Shown here piece after piece: positions 19,887-35,759 of a stretch of 64,000 nt of DNA. Every line of letters begins with the position of its first letter. Position 1 is the first letter of the stretch. The DNA comes from Daphnia carinata (Eukaryota; Arthropoda; Branchiopoda; Diplostraca; Daphniidae). Under the pieces are notes generated by a model. That model searched no databases. It had not been told where the DNA came from and saw nothing but the letters and a program-made list of their open reading frames with translations. The DNA lies in assembly GCF_022539665.2 (NCBI RefSeq), contig NC_081336.1, forward strand, positions 10,144,778 to 10,208,777, read 5' to 3'. Both the position numbers and the translations under genes were made by a program.

Positions 19887-22800
19887 CATCAAATACACGT
19901 GTATTCAATGTGATTATAGTGTTATAGAATCAGTTTCATGATGTACATTAAACAGTATCAAATATACGTGTATTCAATGTGAATATAGTGTGATACAGTG
20001 AGTTTCAATATCTTCATTCAAACAGCATCAAATATACGTGTATTCAATGTGAATATAGTGTTATAGAATCAGTTTCATGATCTACATTCAAACAGTATCA
20101 ATATACGTGTATTCAATGTGAATATAGTGTGATAGAATCAGTTTCATGATCTACATTCAAACAGCATCAAATATACGTGTATTCAATGTGAATATAGTGA
20201 GATACAGTGAGTTTCAATATCTACATTCAAACAGCATCAAATACACGTGTATTCAATGTGAATATAGTGTTATAGAATCAGTTTCATGATCTACATTCAA
20301 ACAGTATCAAATATACGTGTATTCAATGTGAATATAGTGTGATACAGTGAGTTTCAATATCTACATTCAAACAGCATCAAATATACGTGTATTCAATGTG
20401 AATATAGTGTGAAACAGTGAGTTTCAATATCTACATTCAAACAGCATCAAATATACGTGTATTCAATGTGAATATAGTGTGATACAGTGAGTTTCAATAT
20501 CTACATTCAAACAGCATCAAATATACGTGTATTCAATGTGAATATAGTGTTATAGAATCAGTTTCATGATGTACATTCAAACAGTATCAAATATATCTGT
20601 ATTCAATGTGAATATAGTGTGATACAGTGAGTTTTAATATCTACATTCAAACAGCATCAAATATACGTGTATTCAATGTGAATATAGTGTGATACAGTCA
20701 GTTTTAATATCTACATTCAAACAGCATCGTATATTCAATGTGAATATAGTGTGATACAGTGAGTTTCAATATCTACATTCAAACAGCATCAAATATACGT
20801 GTATTCAATGTGAATATAGTGTGATACAGTGAGTTTCAATATCTACATTCAAACAGCATCAAATATACGTGTATTCAATGTGAATATAGTGTTATAGAAT
20901 CAGTTTCATGATCTACATTCAAACAGCATCAAATATACGTGTATTCAATGTGAATATAGTGTGATACAGTGAGTTTCAATATCTACATTCAAACAGCATC
21001 AAATATACGTGTATTCAATGTGAATATAGTGTTATAGAATCAGTTTCATGATCTACATTCAAACAGCATCAAATATACGTGTATTCAATGTGAATATAGT
21101 GTGATACAGTGAGTTTCAATATCTACATTCAAACAGCATCAAATATACGTGTATTCAATGTGAATATAGTGTTATAGAATCAGTTTCATGATCTACATTC
21201 AAACAGTATCAAATATACGTGTATTCAATGTGAATATAGTGTGATACAGTGAGTTTCAATATCTACATTCAAACAGCATCAAATATACGTGTATTCAATG
21301 TGAATATAGTGTTATAGAATCAGTTTTATGATCTACATTCAAACAGTATCAAATATACGTGTATTCAATGTGAATATAGTGTGATACAGTGAGTTTCAAT
21401 ATCTACATTCAAACAGCATCAAATATACGTGTATTCAATGTGAATATAGTGTTATAGAATCAGTTTCATGATGTACATTCAAACAGTATCAAATATACGT
21501 GTATTCAATGTGAATATAGTGTGATACAGTGAGTTTCAATATCTACATTCAAACAGCATCAAATATACGTGTATTCAATGTGAATATAGTGTTATAGAAT
21601 CAGTTTCATGATCTACATTCAAACAGTATCAAATATACGTGTATTCAATGTGAATATAGTGTTATAGAATCAGTTTCATGATCTACATTCAAACAGTATC
21701 AAATATACGTGTATTCAATGTGAATATAGTGTGATACAGTGAGTTTCAATATCTACATTCAAACAGCATCAAATATACGTGTATTCAATGTGAATATAGT
21801 GTTATAGAATCAGTTTCATGATCTACATTCAAACAGTATCAAATATACGTGTATTCAATGTGAATATAGTGTGATACAGTGAGTTTCAATATCTACATTC
21901 AAACAGCATCAAATATACGTGTATTCAATGTGAATATAGTGTGATAGAATGAGTTTCAATATCTACATTCAAACAGCATCAAATATACGTGTATTCAATG
22001 TGAATATAGTGTTGATACAGTGAGTTTCAATATCTACATTCAAACAGCATCAAATATACGTGTATTCAATGTGAATATAGTGTTATAGAATCAGTTTCAT
22101 GATCTACATTCAAACAGTATCAAATATACGTGTATTCAATGTGAATATAGTGTGATACAGTGAGTTTCAATATCTACATTCAAACAGCATCAAATATACG
22201 TGTATTCAATGTGAATATAGTGTGATGTGAGTTTCAATATCTACATTCAAACAGCATCAAATATACGTGTATTCAATGTGAATATAGTGTTATAGAATCA
22301 GTTTCATGATCTACATTCAAACAGTATCAAATATACGTGTATTCAATGTGAATATAGTGTGATACAGTGAGTTTCAATATCTACATTCAAACAGCATCAA
22401 ATATACGTGTATTCAATGTGAATATAGTGTTATAGAATCAGTTTCATGATCTACATTCAAACATTATCAAATATACGTGTATTCAATGTGAATATAGTGT
22501 TATAGAATCAGTTTCATGATCTACATTCAAACAGTATCAAATATACGTGTATTCAATGTGAATATAGTGTGATACAGTGAGTTTCAATATCTACATTCAA
22601 ACAGCATCAAATATACGTGTATTCAATGTGAATATAGTGTGATACAGTGAGTTTCAATATCTACATTCAAACAGCATCAAATATACGTGTATTCAATGTG
22701 AATATAGTGTTATAGAATCAGTTTCATGATCTACATTCAAACAGCATCAAATATACGTGTATTCAATGTGAATATAGTGTGATACAGTGAGTTTCAATAT

Positions 22801-25800
22801 CTACATTCAAACAGCATCAAATATACGTGTATTCAATGTGAATATAGTGTTATAGAATCAGTTTCATATCTACATTCAAACAGTATCAAATATACGTGTA
22901 TTCAATGTGAATATAGTGTGATACAGTGAGTTTCAATATCTACATTCAAACAGCATCAAATATACGTGTATTCAATGTGAATATAGTGTGATAGAATGAG
23001 TTTCAATATCTACATTCAAACAGCATCAAATATACGTGTATTCAATGTGAATATAGTGTTATAGAATCAGTTTCATGATCTACATTCAAACAGTATCAAA
23101 TATACGTGTATTCAATGTGAATATAGTGTGATACAGTGAGTTTCAATATCTACATTCAAACAGCATCAAATATACGTGTATTCAATGTGAATATAGTGTG
23201 ATACAGTGAGTTTCAATATCTACATTCAAACAGCATCAAATATACGTGTATTCAATGTGAATATAGTGTTATAGAATCAGTTTCAATGATCTACATTCAA
23301 ACAGCATCAAATATACGTGTATTCAATGTGAATATAGTGTGATACAGTGAGTTTCAATATCTACATTCAAACAGCATCAAATATACGTGTATTCAATGTG
23401 AATATAGTGTTATAGAATCAGTTTCATGATCTACATTCAAACAGTATCAAATATACGTGTATTCAATGTGAATATAGTGTGATACAGTGAGTTTCAATAT
23501 CTACATTCAAACAGCATCAAATATACGTGTATTCAATGTGAATATAGTGTGATACAGTGAGTTTCAATATCTACATTCAAACAGCATCAAATATACGTGT
23601 ATTCAATGTGAATATAGTGTTATAGAATCAGTTTCATGATCTACATTCAAACAGTATCAAATATACGTGTATTCAATGTGAATATAGTGTGATAGTGAGT
23701 TTCAATATCTACATTCAAACAGCATCAAATATACGTGTATTCAATGTGAATATAGTGTTATAGAATCAGTTTCATGATCTACATTCAAACAGCATCAAAT
23801 ATACGTGTATTCAATGTGAATATAGTATGATACAGTGAGTTTCAATATCTACATTCAAACAGCATCAAATATACGTGTATTCAATGTGAATATAGTGTTA
23901 TAGAATCAGTTTCATGATCTACATTCAAACAGTATCAAATATACGTGTATTCAATGTGAATATAGTGTGATACAATCAGTTTCAATATCTACATTCAAAC
24001 AGCATCAAATATACGTGTATTCAATGTGAATATAGTGTGATACAGTGAGTTTCAATATCTACATTCAAACATTATCAAATATACGTGTATTCAATGTGAA
24101 CATAGTGTTATAGAATAAGTTTCATGATCTACATTCAAACAGTATCAAATATACGTGTATTCAATGTGAATATAGTGTGATACAGTGAGTTTCAATATCT
24201 ACATTCAAACAGCATCAAATATACGTGTATTCAATGTGAATATAGTGTTATAGAATCAGTTTCAATATCTACATTCAAACAGTATCAAATATACGTGTAT
24301 TCAATGTGAATATAGTGTGATACAGTGAGTTTCAATATCTACATTCAAACAGCATCAAATATACGTGTATTCAATGTGAATATAGTGTTATAGAATCAGT
24401 TTCATATCTACATTCAAACAGCATCAAATATACGTGTATTCAATGTGAATATAGTGTTATAGAATCAGTTTCAATATCTACATTCAAACAGCATCAAATA
24501 TACGTGTATTCAATGTGAATATAGTGTGATACAGTGAGTTTCAATATCTACATTCAAACAGCATCAAATATACGTGTATTCAATGTGAATATAGTGTTAT
24601 AGAATCAGTTTCATGATCTACATTCAAACAGCATCAAATATACGTGTATTCAATGTGAATATAGTGTTATAGAATCAGTTTCATGATCTACATTCAAACA
24701 GTATCAAATATACGTGTATTCAATGTGAATATAGTGTGATACAGTGAGTTTCAATATCTACATTCAAACAGCATCAAATATACGTGTATTCAATGTGAAT
24801 ATAGTGTGATACATCAGTTTCATGATCTACATTCAAACAGTATCAAATATACGTGTATTCAATGTGAATATAGTGTTATAGACTAAGTTTCAATATCTAC
24901 ATTCAAACAGCATCAAATATACGTGTATTCAATGTGAATATAGTGTTATAGAATCAGTTTCAATATCTACATTCAAACAGCATCAAATATACGTGTATTC
25001 AATGTGAATATAGTGTGATACAGTGAGTTTCAATATCTACATTCAAACAGCATCAAATATACGTGTATTCAATGTGAATATAGTGTTATAGAATCAGTTT
25101 CATGATCTACATTCAAACAGTATCAAATATACGTGTATTCAATGTGAATATAGTGTGATACAGTGAGTTTCAATATCTACATTCAAACAGCATCAAATAT
25201 ACGTGTATTCAATGTGAATATAGTGTTATAGAATCAGTTTCAATATCTACATTCAAACAGCATCAAATATACGTGTATTCAATGTGAATATAGTGTTATA
25301 CAATCAGTTTCATAATCTACATTCAAACAGTATCAAATATACGTGTATTCAATGTGAATATAGTGTGATACAGTGAGTTTCAATATCTACATTCAAACAG
25401 CATCAAATATACGTGTATTCAATGTGAATATAGTGTTATAGAATCAGTTTCATGATCTACATTCAAACAGCATCAAATATACGTGTATTCAATGTGAATA
25501 TAGTGTGATACAGTGAGTTTCAATATCTACATTCAAACAGCATCAAATATACGTGTATTCAATGTGAATATAGTGTTATAGAATCAGTTTCATGATCTAC
25601 ATTCAAACAGTATCAAATATACGTGTATTCAATGTGAATATAGTGTGATACAGTGAGTTTCAATATCTACATTCAAACAGCATCAAATATACGTGTATTC
25701 AATGTGAATATAGTGTTATAGAATCAGTTTCATGATCTACATTCAAACAGCATCAAATATACGTGTATTCAATGTGAATATAGTGTTATAGAATCAGTTT

Positions 25801-28800
25801 CAATATCTACATTCAAACAGCATCAAATATACGTGTATTCAATGTGAATATAGTGTGATACAATGAGTTTCAATATCTACATTCAAACATTATCAAATAT
25901 ACGTGTATTCAATGTGAATATAGTGTGATACAGCAAGTTTCAATATCTACATTCAAACAGTATCAAATATACGTGTATTCAATGTGAATATAGTGTTGAT
26001 ACAGTGAGTTTCAATATCTACATTCAAACAGCATCAAATATACGTGTATTCAATGTGAATATAGTGTTATAGAATCAGTTTCAATATCTACATTCAAACA
26101 GCATCAAATATACGTGTATTCAATGTGAATATAGTGTTATAGAATGAGTTTCATGATCTACATTCAAACAGCATCAAATATACGTGTATTCAATGTGAAT
26201 AAAGTGTTATAGAATCAGTTTCATGATCTACATTCAAACAGCATCAAATATACGTGTATTCATTGTGAATATAGTGTGATACAATGAGTTTCAATATCTA
26301 CATTCAAACAGCATCAAATATACGTGTATTCAATGTGAATATAGTGTTATAGAATCAGTTTCAATATCTACATTCAAACAGCATCAAATATACGTGTATT
26401 CAATGTGAATATAGTGTTATAGAATCAGTTTCATGATCTACATTCAAACATTATCAAATATACGTGTATTCAATGTGAATATAGTGTTATAGAATCAGTT
26501 TCATGATCTACATTCAAACAGTATCAAATATACGTGTATTCAATGTGAATATAGTATGATACAGTGAGTTTCAATATCTACATTCAAACAGCATCAAATA
26601 TACGTGTATTCAATGTGAATATAGTGTTATAGAATCAGTTTCATGATCTACATTCAAACAGTATCAAATATACGTGTATTCAATGTGAATATAGTATGAA
26701 ACAGTGAGTTTCAATATCTACATTCAAACAGCATCAAATATACGTGTATTCAATGTGAATATAGTGTGATACAATCAGTTTCAATATCTACATTCAAACA
26801 GCATCAAATATACGTGTATTCAATGTGAATATAGTGTTATAGAATCAGTTTCAATATCTACATTCAAACAGTATCAAATATACGTGTATTCAATGTGAAT
26901 ATAGTGTGATACAGTGAGTTTCAATATCTACATTCAAACAGCATCAAATATACGTGTATTCAATGTGAATATAGTGTTATAGAATCAGTTTCATATCTAC
27001 ATTCAAACAGCATCAAATATACGTGTATTCAATGTGAATATAGTGTTATAGAATCAGTTTCAATATCTACATTCAAACAGCATCAAATATACGTGTATTC
27101 AATGTGAATATAGTGTTATAGAATCAGTTTCATGATCTACATTCAAACAGTATCAAATATACGTGTATTCAATGTGAATATAGTGTGATACAGTGAGTTT
27201 CAATATCTACATTCAAACAGCATCAAATATACGTGTATTCAATGTGAATATAGTGTGATACAGTGAGTTTCAATATCTACATTCAAACAGCATCAAATAT
27301 ACGTGTATTCAATGTGAATATAGTGTTATAGAATCAGTTTCATGATCTACATTCAAACAGTATCAAATATACGTGTATTCAATGTGAATATAGTGTGATA
27401 CAGTGAGTTTCAATATCTACATTCAAACAGCATCAAATATACGTGTATTCAATGTGAATATAGTGTTGATACAGTGAGTTTCAATATCTACATTCAAACA
27501 GCATCAAATATACGTGTATTCAATGTGAATATAGTGTTATAGAATCAGTTTCATGATCTACATTCAAACAGCATCAAATATACGTGTATTCAATGTGAAT
27601 ATAGTGTTATAGAATCAGTTTCATGATCTACATTCAAACAGTATCAAATATACGTGTATTCAATGTGAATATAGTGTGATACAGTGAGTTTCAATATCTA
27701 CATTCAAACAGCATCAAATATACGTGTATTCAATGTGAATATAGTGTGATACAGTGAGTTTCAATATCTACATTCAAACAGCATCAAATATACGTGTATT
27801 CAATGTGAATATAGTGTTATAGAATCAGTTTCATGATCTACATTCAAACAGTATCAAATATACGTGTATTCAATGTGAATATAGTGTTGATACAGTGAGT
27901 TTCAATATCTACATTCAAACAGCATCAAATATACGTGTATTCAATGTGAATATAGTGTTATAGAATCAGTTTCATGATCTACATTCAAACAGTATCAAAT
28001 ATACGTGTATTCAATGTGAATATAGTGTGATACAGTGAGTTTCAATATCTACATTCAAACAGCATCAAATATACGTGTATTCAATGTGAATATAGTGTTA
28101 TACAGTGAGTTTCAATATCTACATTCAAACAGCATCAAATATACGTGTATTCAATGTGAATATAGTGTTATAGAATCAGTTTCATGATCTACATTCAAAC
28201 AGTATCAAATATACGTGTATTCAATGTGAATATAGTGTGATACAGTGAGTTTCAATATCTACATTCAAACAGCATCAAATATACGTGTATTCAATGTGAA
28301 TATAGTGTTATAGAATCAGTTTCATGATCTACATTCAAACAGTATCAAATATACGTGTATTCAATGTGAATATAGTGTTATGATACATCAGTTTCAATAT
28401 CTACATTCAAACAGCATCAAATATACGTGTATTCAATGTGAATATAGTGTTATAGAATCAGTTTCATGATCTACATTCAAACAGTATCAAATATACGTGT
28501 ATTCAATGTGAATATAGTTTGATACAGTGAGTTAGAATCAGTTTCATATCTACATTCAAACAGCATCAAATATACGTGTATTCAATGTGAATATAGTGTT
28601 ATAGAATCAGTTTCATGATCTACATTCAAACAGTATCAAATATACGTGTATTCAATGTGAATATAGTGTGATACAGTGAGTTTCAATATCTACATTCAAA
28701 CAGCATCAAATATACGTGTATTCAATGTGAATATAGTGTTATAGAATCAGTTTCATGATCTACATTCAAACAGCATCAAATATACGTGTATTCAATGTGA

Positions 28801-31800
28801 ATATAGTGTGATACAGTGAGTTTCAATATCTACATTCAAACAGCATCAAATATACGTGTATTCAATGTGAATATAGTGTTATAGAATCAGTTTCATGATC
28901 TACATTCAAACATTATCAAATATACGTGTATTCAATGTGAATATAGTGTGATACAGTGAGTTTCAATATCTACATTCAAACAGCATCAAATATACGTGTA
29001 TTCAATGTGAATATAGTGTGATACAGTGAGTTTCAATATCTACATTCAAACAGCATCAAATATACGTGTATTCAATGTGAATATAGTGTTATAGAATCAG
29101 TTTCATGATCTACATTCAAACATTATCAAATATACGTGTATTCAATGTGAATATAGTGTGATACAGTGAGTTTCAATATCTACATTCAAACAGCATCAAA
29201 TATACGTGTATTCAATGTGAATATAGTGTGATACAGTGAGTTTCAATATCTACATTCAAACAGCATCAAATATACGTGTATTCAATGTGAATATAGTGTT
29301 ATAGAATCAGTTTCATGATCTACATTCAAACAGCATCAAATATACGTGTATTCAATGTGAATATATGTGATATAGAATCAGTTTCAATATCTACATTCAA
29401 ACAGCATCAAATATACGTGTATTCAATGTGAATATAGTGTTATAGAATCAGTTTCAATGATCTACATTCAAACAGTATCAAATATACGTGTATTCAATGT
29501 GAATATAGTGATACAGTGAGTTTCAATATCTACATTCAAACAGCATCAAATATACGTGTATTCAATGTGAATATAGTGTGATACAATCAGTTTCAATATC
29601 TACATTCAAACAGCATCAAATATACGTGTATTCAATGTGAATATAGTGTTATAGAATCAGTTTCAATATCTACATTCAAACAGTATCAAATATACGTGTA
29701 TTCAATGTGAATATAGTGTGATACAGTGAGTTTCAATATCTACATTCAAACAGCATCAAATATACGTGTATTCAATGTGAATATAGTGTGATACAGTGAG
29801 TTTCAATATCTACATTCAAACAGCATCAAATATACGTGTATTCAATGTGAATATAGTGTTATAGAATCAGTTTCAATATCTACATTCAAACATTATCAAA
29901 TATACGTGTATTCAATGTGAATATAGTGTGATACAGTGAGTTTCAATATCTACATTCAAACAGCATCAAATATACGTGTATTCAATGTGAATATAGTGTG
30001 ATACAGTGAGTTTCAATATCTACATTCAAACAGCATCAAATATACGTGTATTCAATGTGAATATAGTGTTATAGAATCAGTTTCAATATCTACATTCAAA
30101 CAGCATCAAATATACGTGTATTCAATGTGAATATAGTGTGATACAGTGAGTTTCAATATCTACATTCAAACAGCATCAAATATACGTGTATTCAATGTGA
30201 ATATAGTGTTATAGAATCAGTTTCATGATGTCTACATTCAAACAGTATCAAATATACGTGTATTCAATGTGAATATAGTGTGATACAGTGAGTTTCAATA
30301 TCTACATTCAAACAGCATCAAATATACGTGTATTCAATGTGAATATAGTGTTATAGAATCAGTTTCATGATCTACATTCAAACAGTATCAAATATACGTG
30401 TATTCAATGTGAATATAGTGTGATACAGTGAGTTTCAATATCTACATTCAAACAGCATCAAATATACGTGTATTCAATGTGAATATAGTGTGATACAGTG
30501 AGTTTCAATATCTACATTCAAACAGCATCAAATATACGTGTATTCAATGTGAATATAGTGTTATAGAATCAGTTTCATGATCTACATTCAAACAGTATCA
30601 AATATACGTGTATTCAATGTGAATATAGTGTGATACAATCAGTTTCAATATCTACATTCAAACAGCATCAAATATACGTGTATTCAATGTGAATATAGTG
30701 TGATACAGTGAGTTTCAATATCTACATTCAAACAGCATCAAATATACGTGTATTCAATGTGAATATAGTGTTATAGAATCAGTTTCATGATCTACATTCA
30801 AACAGCATCAAATATACGTGTATTCAATGTGAATATAGTGTGATACAGTGAGTTTCAATATCTACATTCAAACAGCATCAAATATACGTGTATTCAATGT
30901 GAATATAGTGTTATAGAATCAGTTTCATATCTACATTCAAACAGCATCAAATATACGTGTATTCAATGTGAATATAGTGTGATACAGTGAGTTTCAATAT
31001 CTACATTCAAACAGCATCAAATATACGTGTATTCAATGTGAATATAGTGTTATAGAATCAGTTTCATGATCTACATTCAAACAGTATCAAATATACGTGT
31101 ATTCAATGTGAATATAGTGTGATACAGTGAGTTTCAATATCTACATTCAAACAGCATCAAATATACGTGTATTCAATGTGAATATAGTGTTATAGAATCA
31201 GTTTCATGATCTACATTCAAACATTATCAAATATACGTGTATTCAATGTGAATATAGTGTGATACAATGAGTTTCAATATCTACATTCAAACAGTATCAA
31301 ATATACGTGTATTCAATGTGAATATAGTGTGATACAGTGAGTTTCAATATCTACATTCAAACAGCATCAAATATACGTGTATTCAATGTGAATATAGTGT
31401 TATAGAATCAGTTTCATGATCTACATTCAAACAGTATCAAATATACGTGTATTCAATGTGAATATAGTGTGATACAGTGAGTTTCAATATCTACATTCAA
31501 ACAGCATCAAATATACGTGTATTCAATGTGAATATAGTGTTATAGAATCAGTTTCATGATCTACATTCAAACAGTATCAAATATACGTGTATTCAATGTG
31601 AATATAGTGTGATACAATGAGTTTCAATATCTACATTCAAACAGCATCAAATATACGTGTATTCAATGTGAATATAGTGTGATAGAATCAGTTTCAATAT
31701 CTACATTCAAACAGCATCAAATATACGTGTATTCAATGTGAATATAGTGTGATACAGTGAGTTTCAATATCTACATTCAAACAGCATCAAATATACGTGT

Positions 31801-34542
31801 ATTCAATGTGAATATAGTGTTATAGAATCAGTTTCATGATCTACATTCAAACAGCATCAAATATACGTGTATTCAATGTGAATATAGTGTGATACAGTGA
31901 GTTTCAATATCTACATTCAAACAGCATCAAATATACGTGTATTCAATGTGAATATAGTGTGATACAATGAGTTTCAATATCTACATTCAAACAGCATCAA
32001 ATATACGTTTAATCAATGTGAATATAGTGTTATAGAATGAGTTTCATGATCTACATTCAAACAGTATCAAATATACGTGTATTCAATGTCAATATAGTGT
32101 TATAGAATCAGTTTCATGATCTACATTCAAACATTATCAAATATACGTGTATTCAATGTGAATATAGTGTTGATACAGTGAGTTTCAATATCTACATTCA
32201 AACAGCATCAAATATACGTGTATTCAATGTGAATATAGTGTGATACAGTGAGTTTCAATATCTACATTCAAACAGCATCAAATATACGTGTATTCAATGT
32301 GAATATAGTGTTATAGAATCAGTTTCATGATCTACATTCAAACATTATCAAATATACGTGTATTCAATGTGAATATAGTGTTATAGCAATCAGTTTCATG
32401 TTCTACATTAAAACAGCATCAAATATACGTGTATTCATTGTGAATATAGTGTGATACAATGAGTTTCAATATCTACATTCAAACAGCATCAAATATACGT
32501 GTATTCAATGTGAATATAGTGTTATAGAATCAGTTTCATGATCTACATTCAAACAGTATCAAATATACGTGTATTCAATGTGAATATAGTGTGATACAGT
32601 GAGTTTCAATATCTACATTCAAACAGCATCAAATATACGTGTATTCAATGTGAATATAGTGTTATAGAATCAGTTTCATGATCTACATTCAAACAGTATC
32701 AAATATACGTGTATTCAATGTGAATATAGTGTGATACAGTGAGTTTCAATATCTACATTCAAACAGCATCAAATATACGTGTATTCAATGTGAATATAGT
32801 GTTATAGAATCAGTTTCATGATCTACATTCAAACAGCATCAAATATACGTGTATTCAATGTGAATATAGTGTTATAGAATGAGTTTTAATATCTACATTC
32901 AAACAGCATCAAAGAAACGTGTATTCAATGTGAATATAGTGTGATACAGTGAGTTTCAATATCTACATTCAAACAGCATCAAATATACGTGTATTCAATG
33001 TGAATATAGTGTTATAGAATCAGTTTCATGATCTACATTCAAACAGTATCAAATATACGTGTATTCAATGTGAATATAGTGTGATACAGTGAGTTTTAAT
33101 ATCTACATTCAAACAGCATCAAATATACGTATATTCAATGTGAAAATAGTTTGATACAGTGAGTTTCAATATCTACATTCAAACAGCATCAAATATACGT
33201 GTATTCAATGTGAATATAGTGTGATACAGTGAGTTTCAATATCTACATTCAAACAGCATCAAATATACGTGTATTTAATGTGAATATAGTGTGATACAGT
33301 GAGTTTCAATATCTACTTTCAAACAGCATCAAATATACGTGTATTCAATGTGAATATAGTGTTATAGAATCAGTTTCATGATATACATTCAAACAGTATC
33401 AAATATACGTGTATTCAATGTGAATATAGTGTGATACAGTGAGTTTCAATATCTACATTCAAACAGCATCAAATATACGTGTATTCAATGTGAATATAGT
33501 GTGATACAGTGAGTTTCAATATCTACATTCAAACAGCATCAAATATACGTGTATTCAATGTGAATATAGTGTTGATACAATGAGTTTCAATATCTACATT
33601 CAAACAGCATCAAATATACGTGTATTCAATGTGAATATAGTGTGATACAGTGAGTTTCAATATCTACATTCAAACAGCATCAAATATACGTGTATTCAAT
33701 GTGAATATAGTGTTATAGAATCAGTTTCATGATCTACATTCAAACAGTATCAAATATACGTGTATTCAATGTGAATATAGTGTGATACAGTGAGTTTCAA
33801 TATCTACATTCAAACAGCATCAAATATACGTTTATTCAATGTGAATATAGTATTATAGAATCAGTTTCAATATCTACATTCAAACAGCATCAAATATATG
33901 TGTATTCAATGTGAATATATTGTGATACAGTGAGTTTCAATATCTACATTCAAAAAGCATCAAATATACGTGTATTCAATGTGAATATAGTGTTATAGAA
34001 TCAGTTTAATGATCTACATTCAAACAGCATCAAATATACGTGTATTCAATGTGAAATAGTGTGATACAGTGAATTTCAATATCGACATTCAAACAACATC
34101 AAATATACGTGTAATCAATGTGAATATAGTGTTATAGAATCAGTTTCATGATATACATTCAAACAGTATCAAATATTCGTGTATTCAATGTAAATATAGT
34201 GTGATACAGTGAGTTTCAAAATCTACATTCAAACAGCATCAAATATACGTGTATTCAATGTGAATATAAAGTGATACAGTGAGTTTCAATATCTACATTC
34301 AAACAGCATCAAATATACGTGTATTCAATGTGAATATAGTGTTATAGAATCAGTTTCATAATGTACATTAAACAGTATCAAATATACGTGTATTCAATGT
34401 GAATATAGTGTGATACAGTGAGTTTCAATATCTACATTCAAACAGCATCAAATACACGTGTATTCAATGTGAATATAGTGTTATAGAATCAGTTTCATGA
34501 TATACATTAAACAGTATCAAATATACGTGTATTCAATGTGAA
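19887..34542 (+). repeat. 70-bp satellite block, largely A-B dimers (140-bp higher-order repeat)
   Basis: Units alternate for long stretches between A (GTGATACAGTGAGTTTCAAT, followed by CAGCATC) and B (GTTATAGAATCAGTTTCATG, followed by CAGTATC), for example 21000-22000, 23340-23700 and 30300-31600. Recurrent minor variants include GTTGATACAG, ACATTATC instead of ACAGTATC, and TTTCATATC with two bases missing. The last 1.5 kb before 34542 becomes more diverged. About 209 units fit in this block. No gene is present; open frames here are translated satellite. Confidence 0.97.
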
Positions 34543-34548
34543 GGAGGT

Positions 34549-34694
34549 CGGAGAAAAAGGCCCAGACGAAAAAGGCCCAGACGAAAAAGGCCCGCGAAAA
34601 AGGCCCAGACGAAAAAGGCCCATACGAAAAAGGCCCACTTTTTTCTAAATTCAAAAGTGGGCCTTTTTCTCCATTGGACTGGGCCTTTTTCTCC
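34549..34694. repeat. Left terminal array, copy 1, with 17-bp hairpin
   Basis: Six direct units ending in GAAAAAGGCCC finish at 34563, 34578, 34593, 34606, 34621 and 34636 (15, 15, 13, 15, 15). Two inverted units GGGCCTTTTTCTCC start at 34659 and 34681 (22-bp pitch). The inner pair forms a perfect 17-bp stem, GAAAAAGGCCCACTTTT at 34626-34642 with its complement at 34653-34669, around a 10-base loop. Such stems could be protein-binding or cruciform-forming termini. Confidence 0.95.
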
Positions 34695-35039
34695 GATCAA
34701 TTTCCATTTTCTTACAAACTTTATGTTTGTTTCGAAAATTGTATTTCCCACCTTCTATTCCGTGGAATTTGGAATGTACAAAAGTTGCTGAAACCGTGAT
34801 CTTCTTTAAGGTTTGCAGAGATCAAACAATGTTAGCGTTTGTGCGCTAGTTAATCTTTGATTATTTATTCGGTTGCAATCTAATTTCGGATTATATTAGT
34901 ATTTATATATTGCTAATATCCCGTTTAATAAAGTTCATTTTTCACAATTTTTGTTTATTGAACTACCATCGCTTTTTTAAATATAATACAAAAAATAAAT
35001 GTTTTTCGCACTTAGCCTTGTTCTGTCCACCCTCTTTCA

Positions 35040-35166
35040 TTATTCCCCCAATCCCCAGTCCATCTCCCATATAGCTTCTTTTTGTCGATACTTATGCCAT
35101 AGGTAAAGACCACTGATTCGTTGGGAATACGGAAACTGAATGAGTTCCGCGGGGCTTTTGTGGTTG
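35040..35166 (-). pseudogene. Short terminal exon in left arm (MDWGLGE end)
   Basis: On the minus strand an acceptor (TTGTTCCCAG) opens a frame reading NHKSPAELIQFPYSQRISGL, then YLWHKYRQKEAIWEMDWGLGE and a TAA. The same exon is open in the right arm (40535-40661) with four amino-acid differences. I do not recognise the peptide. It may be the last exon of a gene in the arm or a captured host exon. Confidence 0.4.
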
Positions 35167-35759
35167 CTGGGAACAAAAATATATGTTACCACGAAGACTA
35201 GTTTATTATCATTAACATTTGATAAATAATGTTTATAGGAATAATATTACAAACTTAAATTATCGTCTGAGGCAAGGACCAAAACAAAGATTATGTAATT
35301 CAATATTGATTCTAATACCATTTATTCCTTATACATTTTCAATTCTTTTAACACTTACAAAGAGCCCAATAAATATATTAAAATCATAACCTACTGCTAT
35401 AAATGATTCTGTTCGTTCTTCGTGTCCTGTTTTCACCTTTTGCACATTTTCAAGCAGCTATTGATTACCTAATTACACATCACATAATACATTGAGATAT
35501 AAGGAAGCTTTACACTTTACGTTAACAAAGCTACTAATAATGACAAATCAATTTTCTACCATGACGGACTTTTTTTTAAAATGAGAGTCTGTTATTAGTG
35601 AAGACACTAAACCTTTTTAAATGAATCTTAGATATTTTTTCTTCAAATTTTCCACGATCATGGAAGGCATGCCAGTGTATTTTTCTATAAAACTATCACG
35701 ACATGGCTGCACATGAAAGAACAAGAGTTTAGCTCATCCATGAGTCAGTATCAGTCTTT

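Noticed and set aside
15881-34542. Regular 70-bp repeats might suggest a CRISPR array
   Set aside because: There are no unique spacers: the whole 70 bp is repeated head to tail with subtype variation, and the surroundings are eukaryotic with spliced genes. It is satellite DNA.
34533-34751. Hydrophobic repeat frames (VWAFF, RLGLF) at 34533-34751, 40965-41198 and 45248-45460 resembling membrane proteins
   Set aside because: They translate the 15-bp GGCCTTTTTCGTCTG array. The phase switches where the 13-bp unit occurs, and the same product appears at every terminus. This is a by-product of the array.
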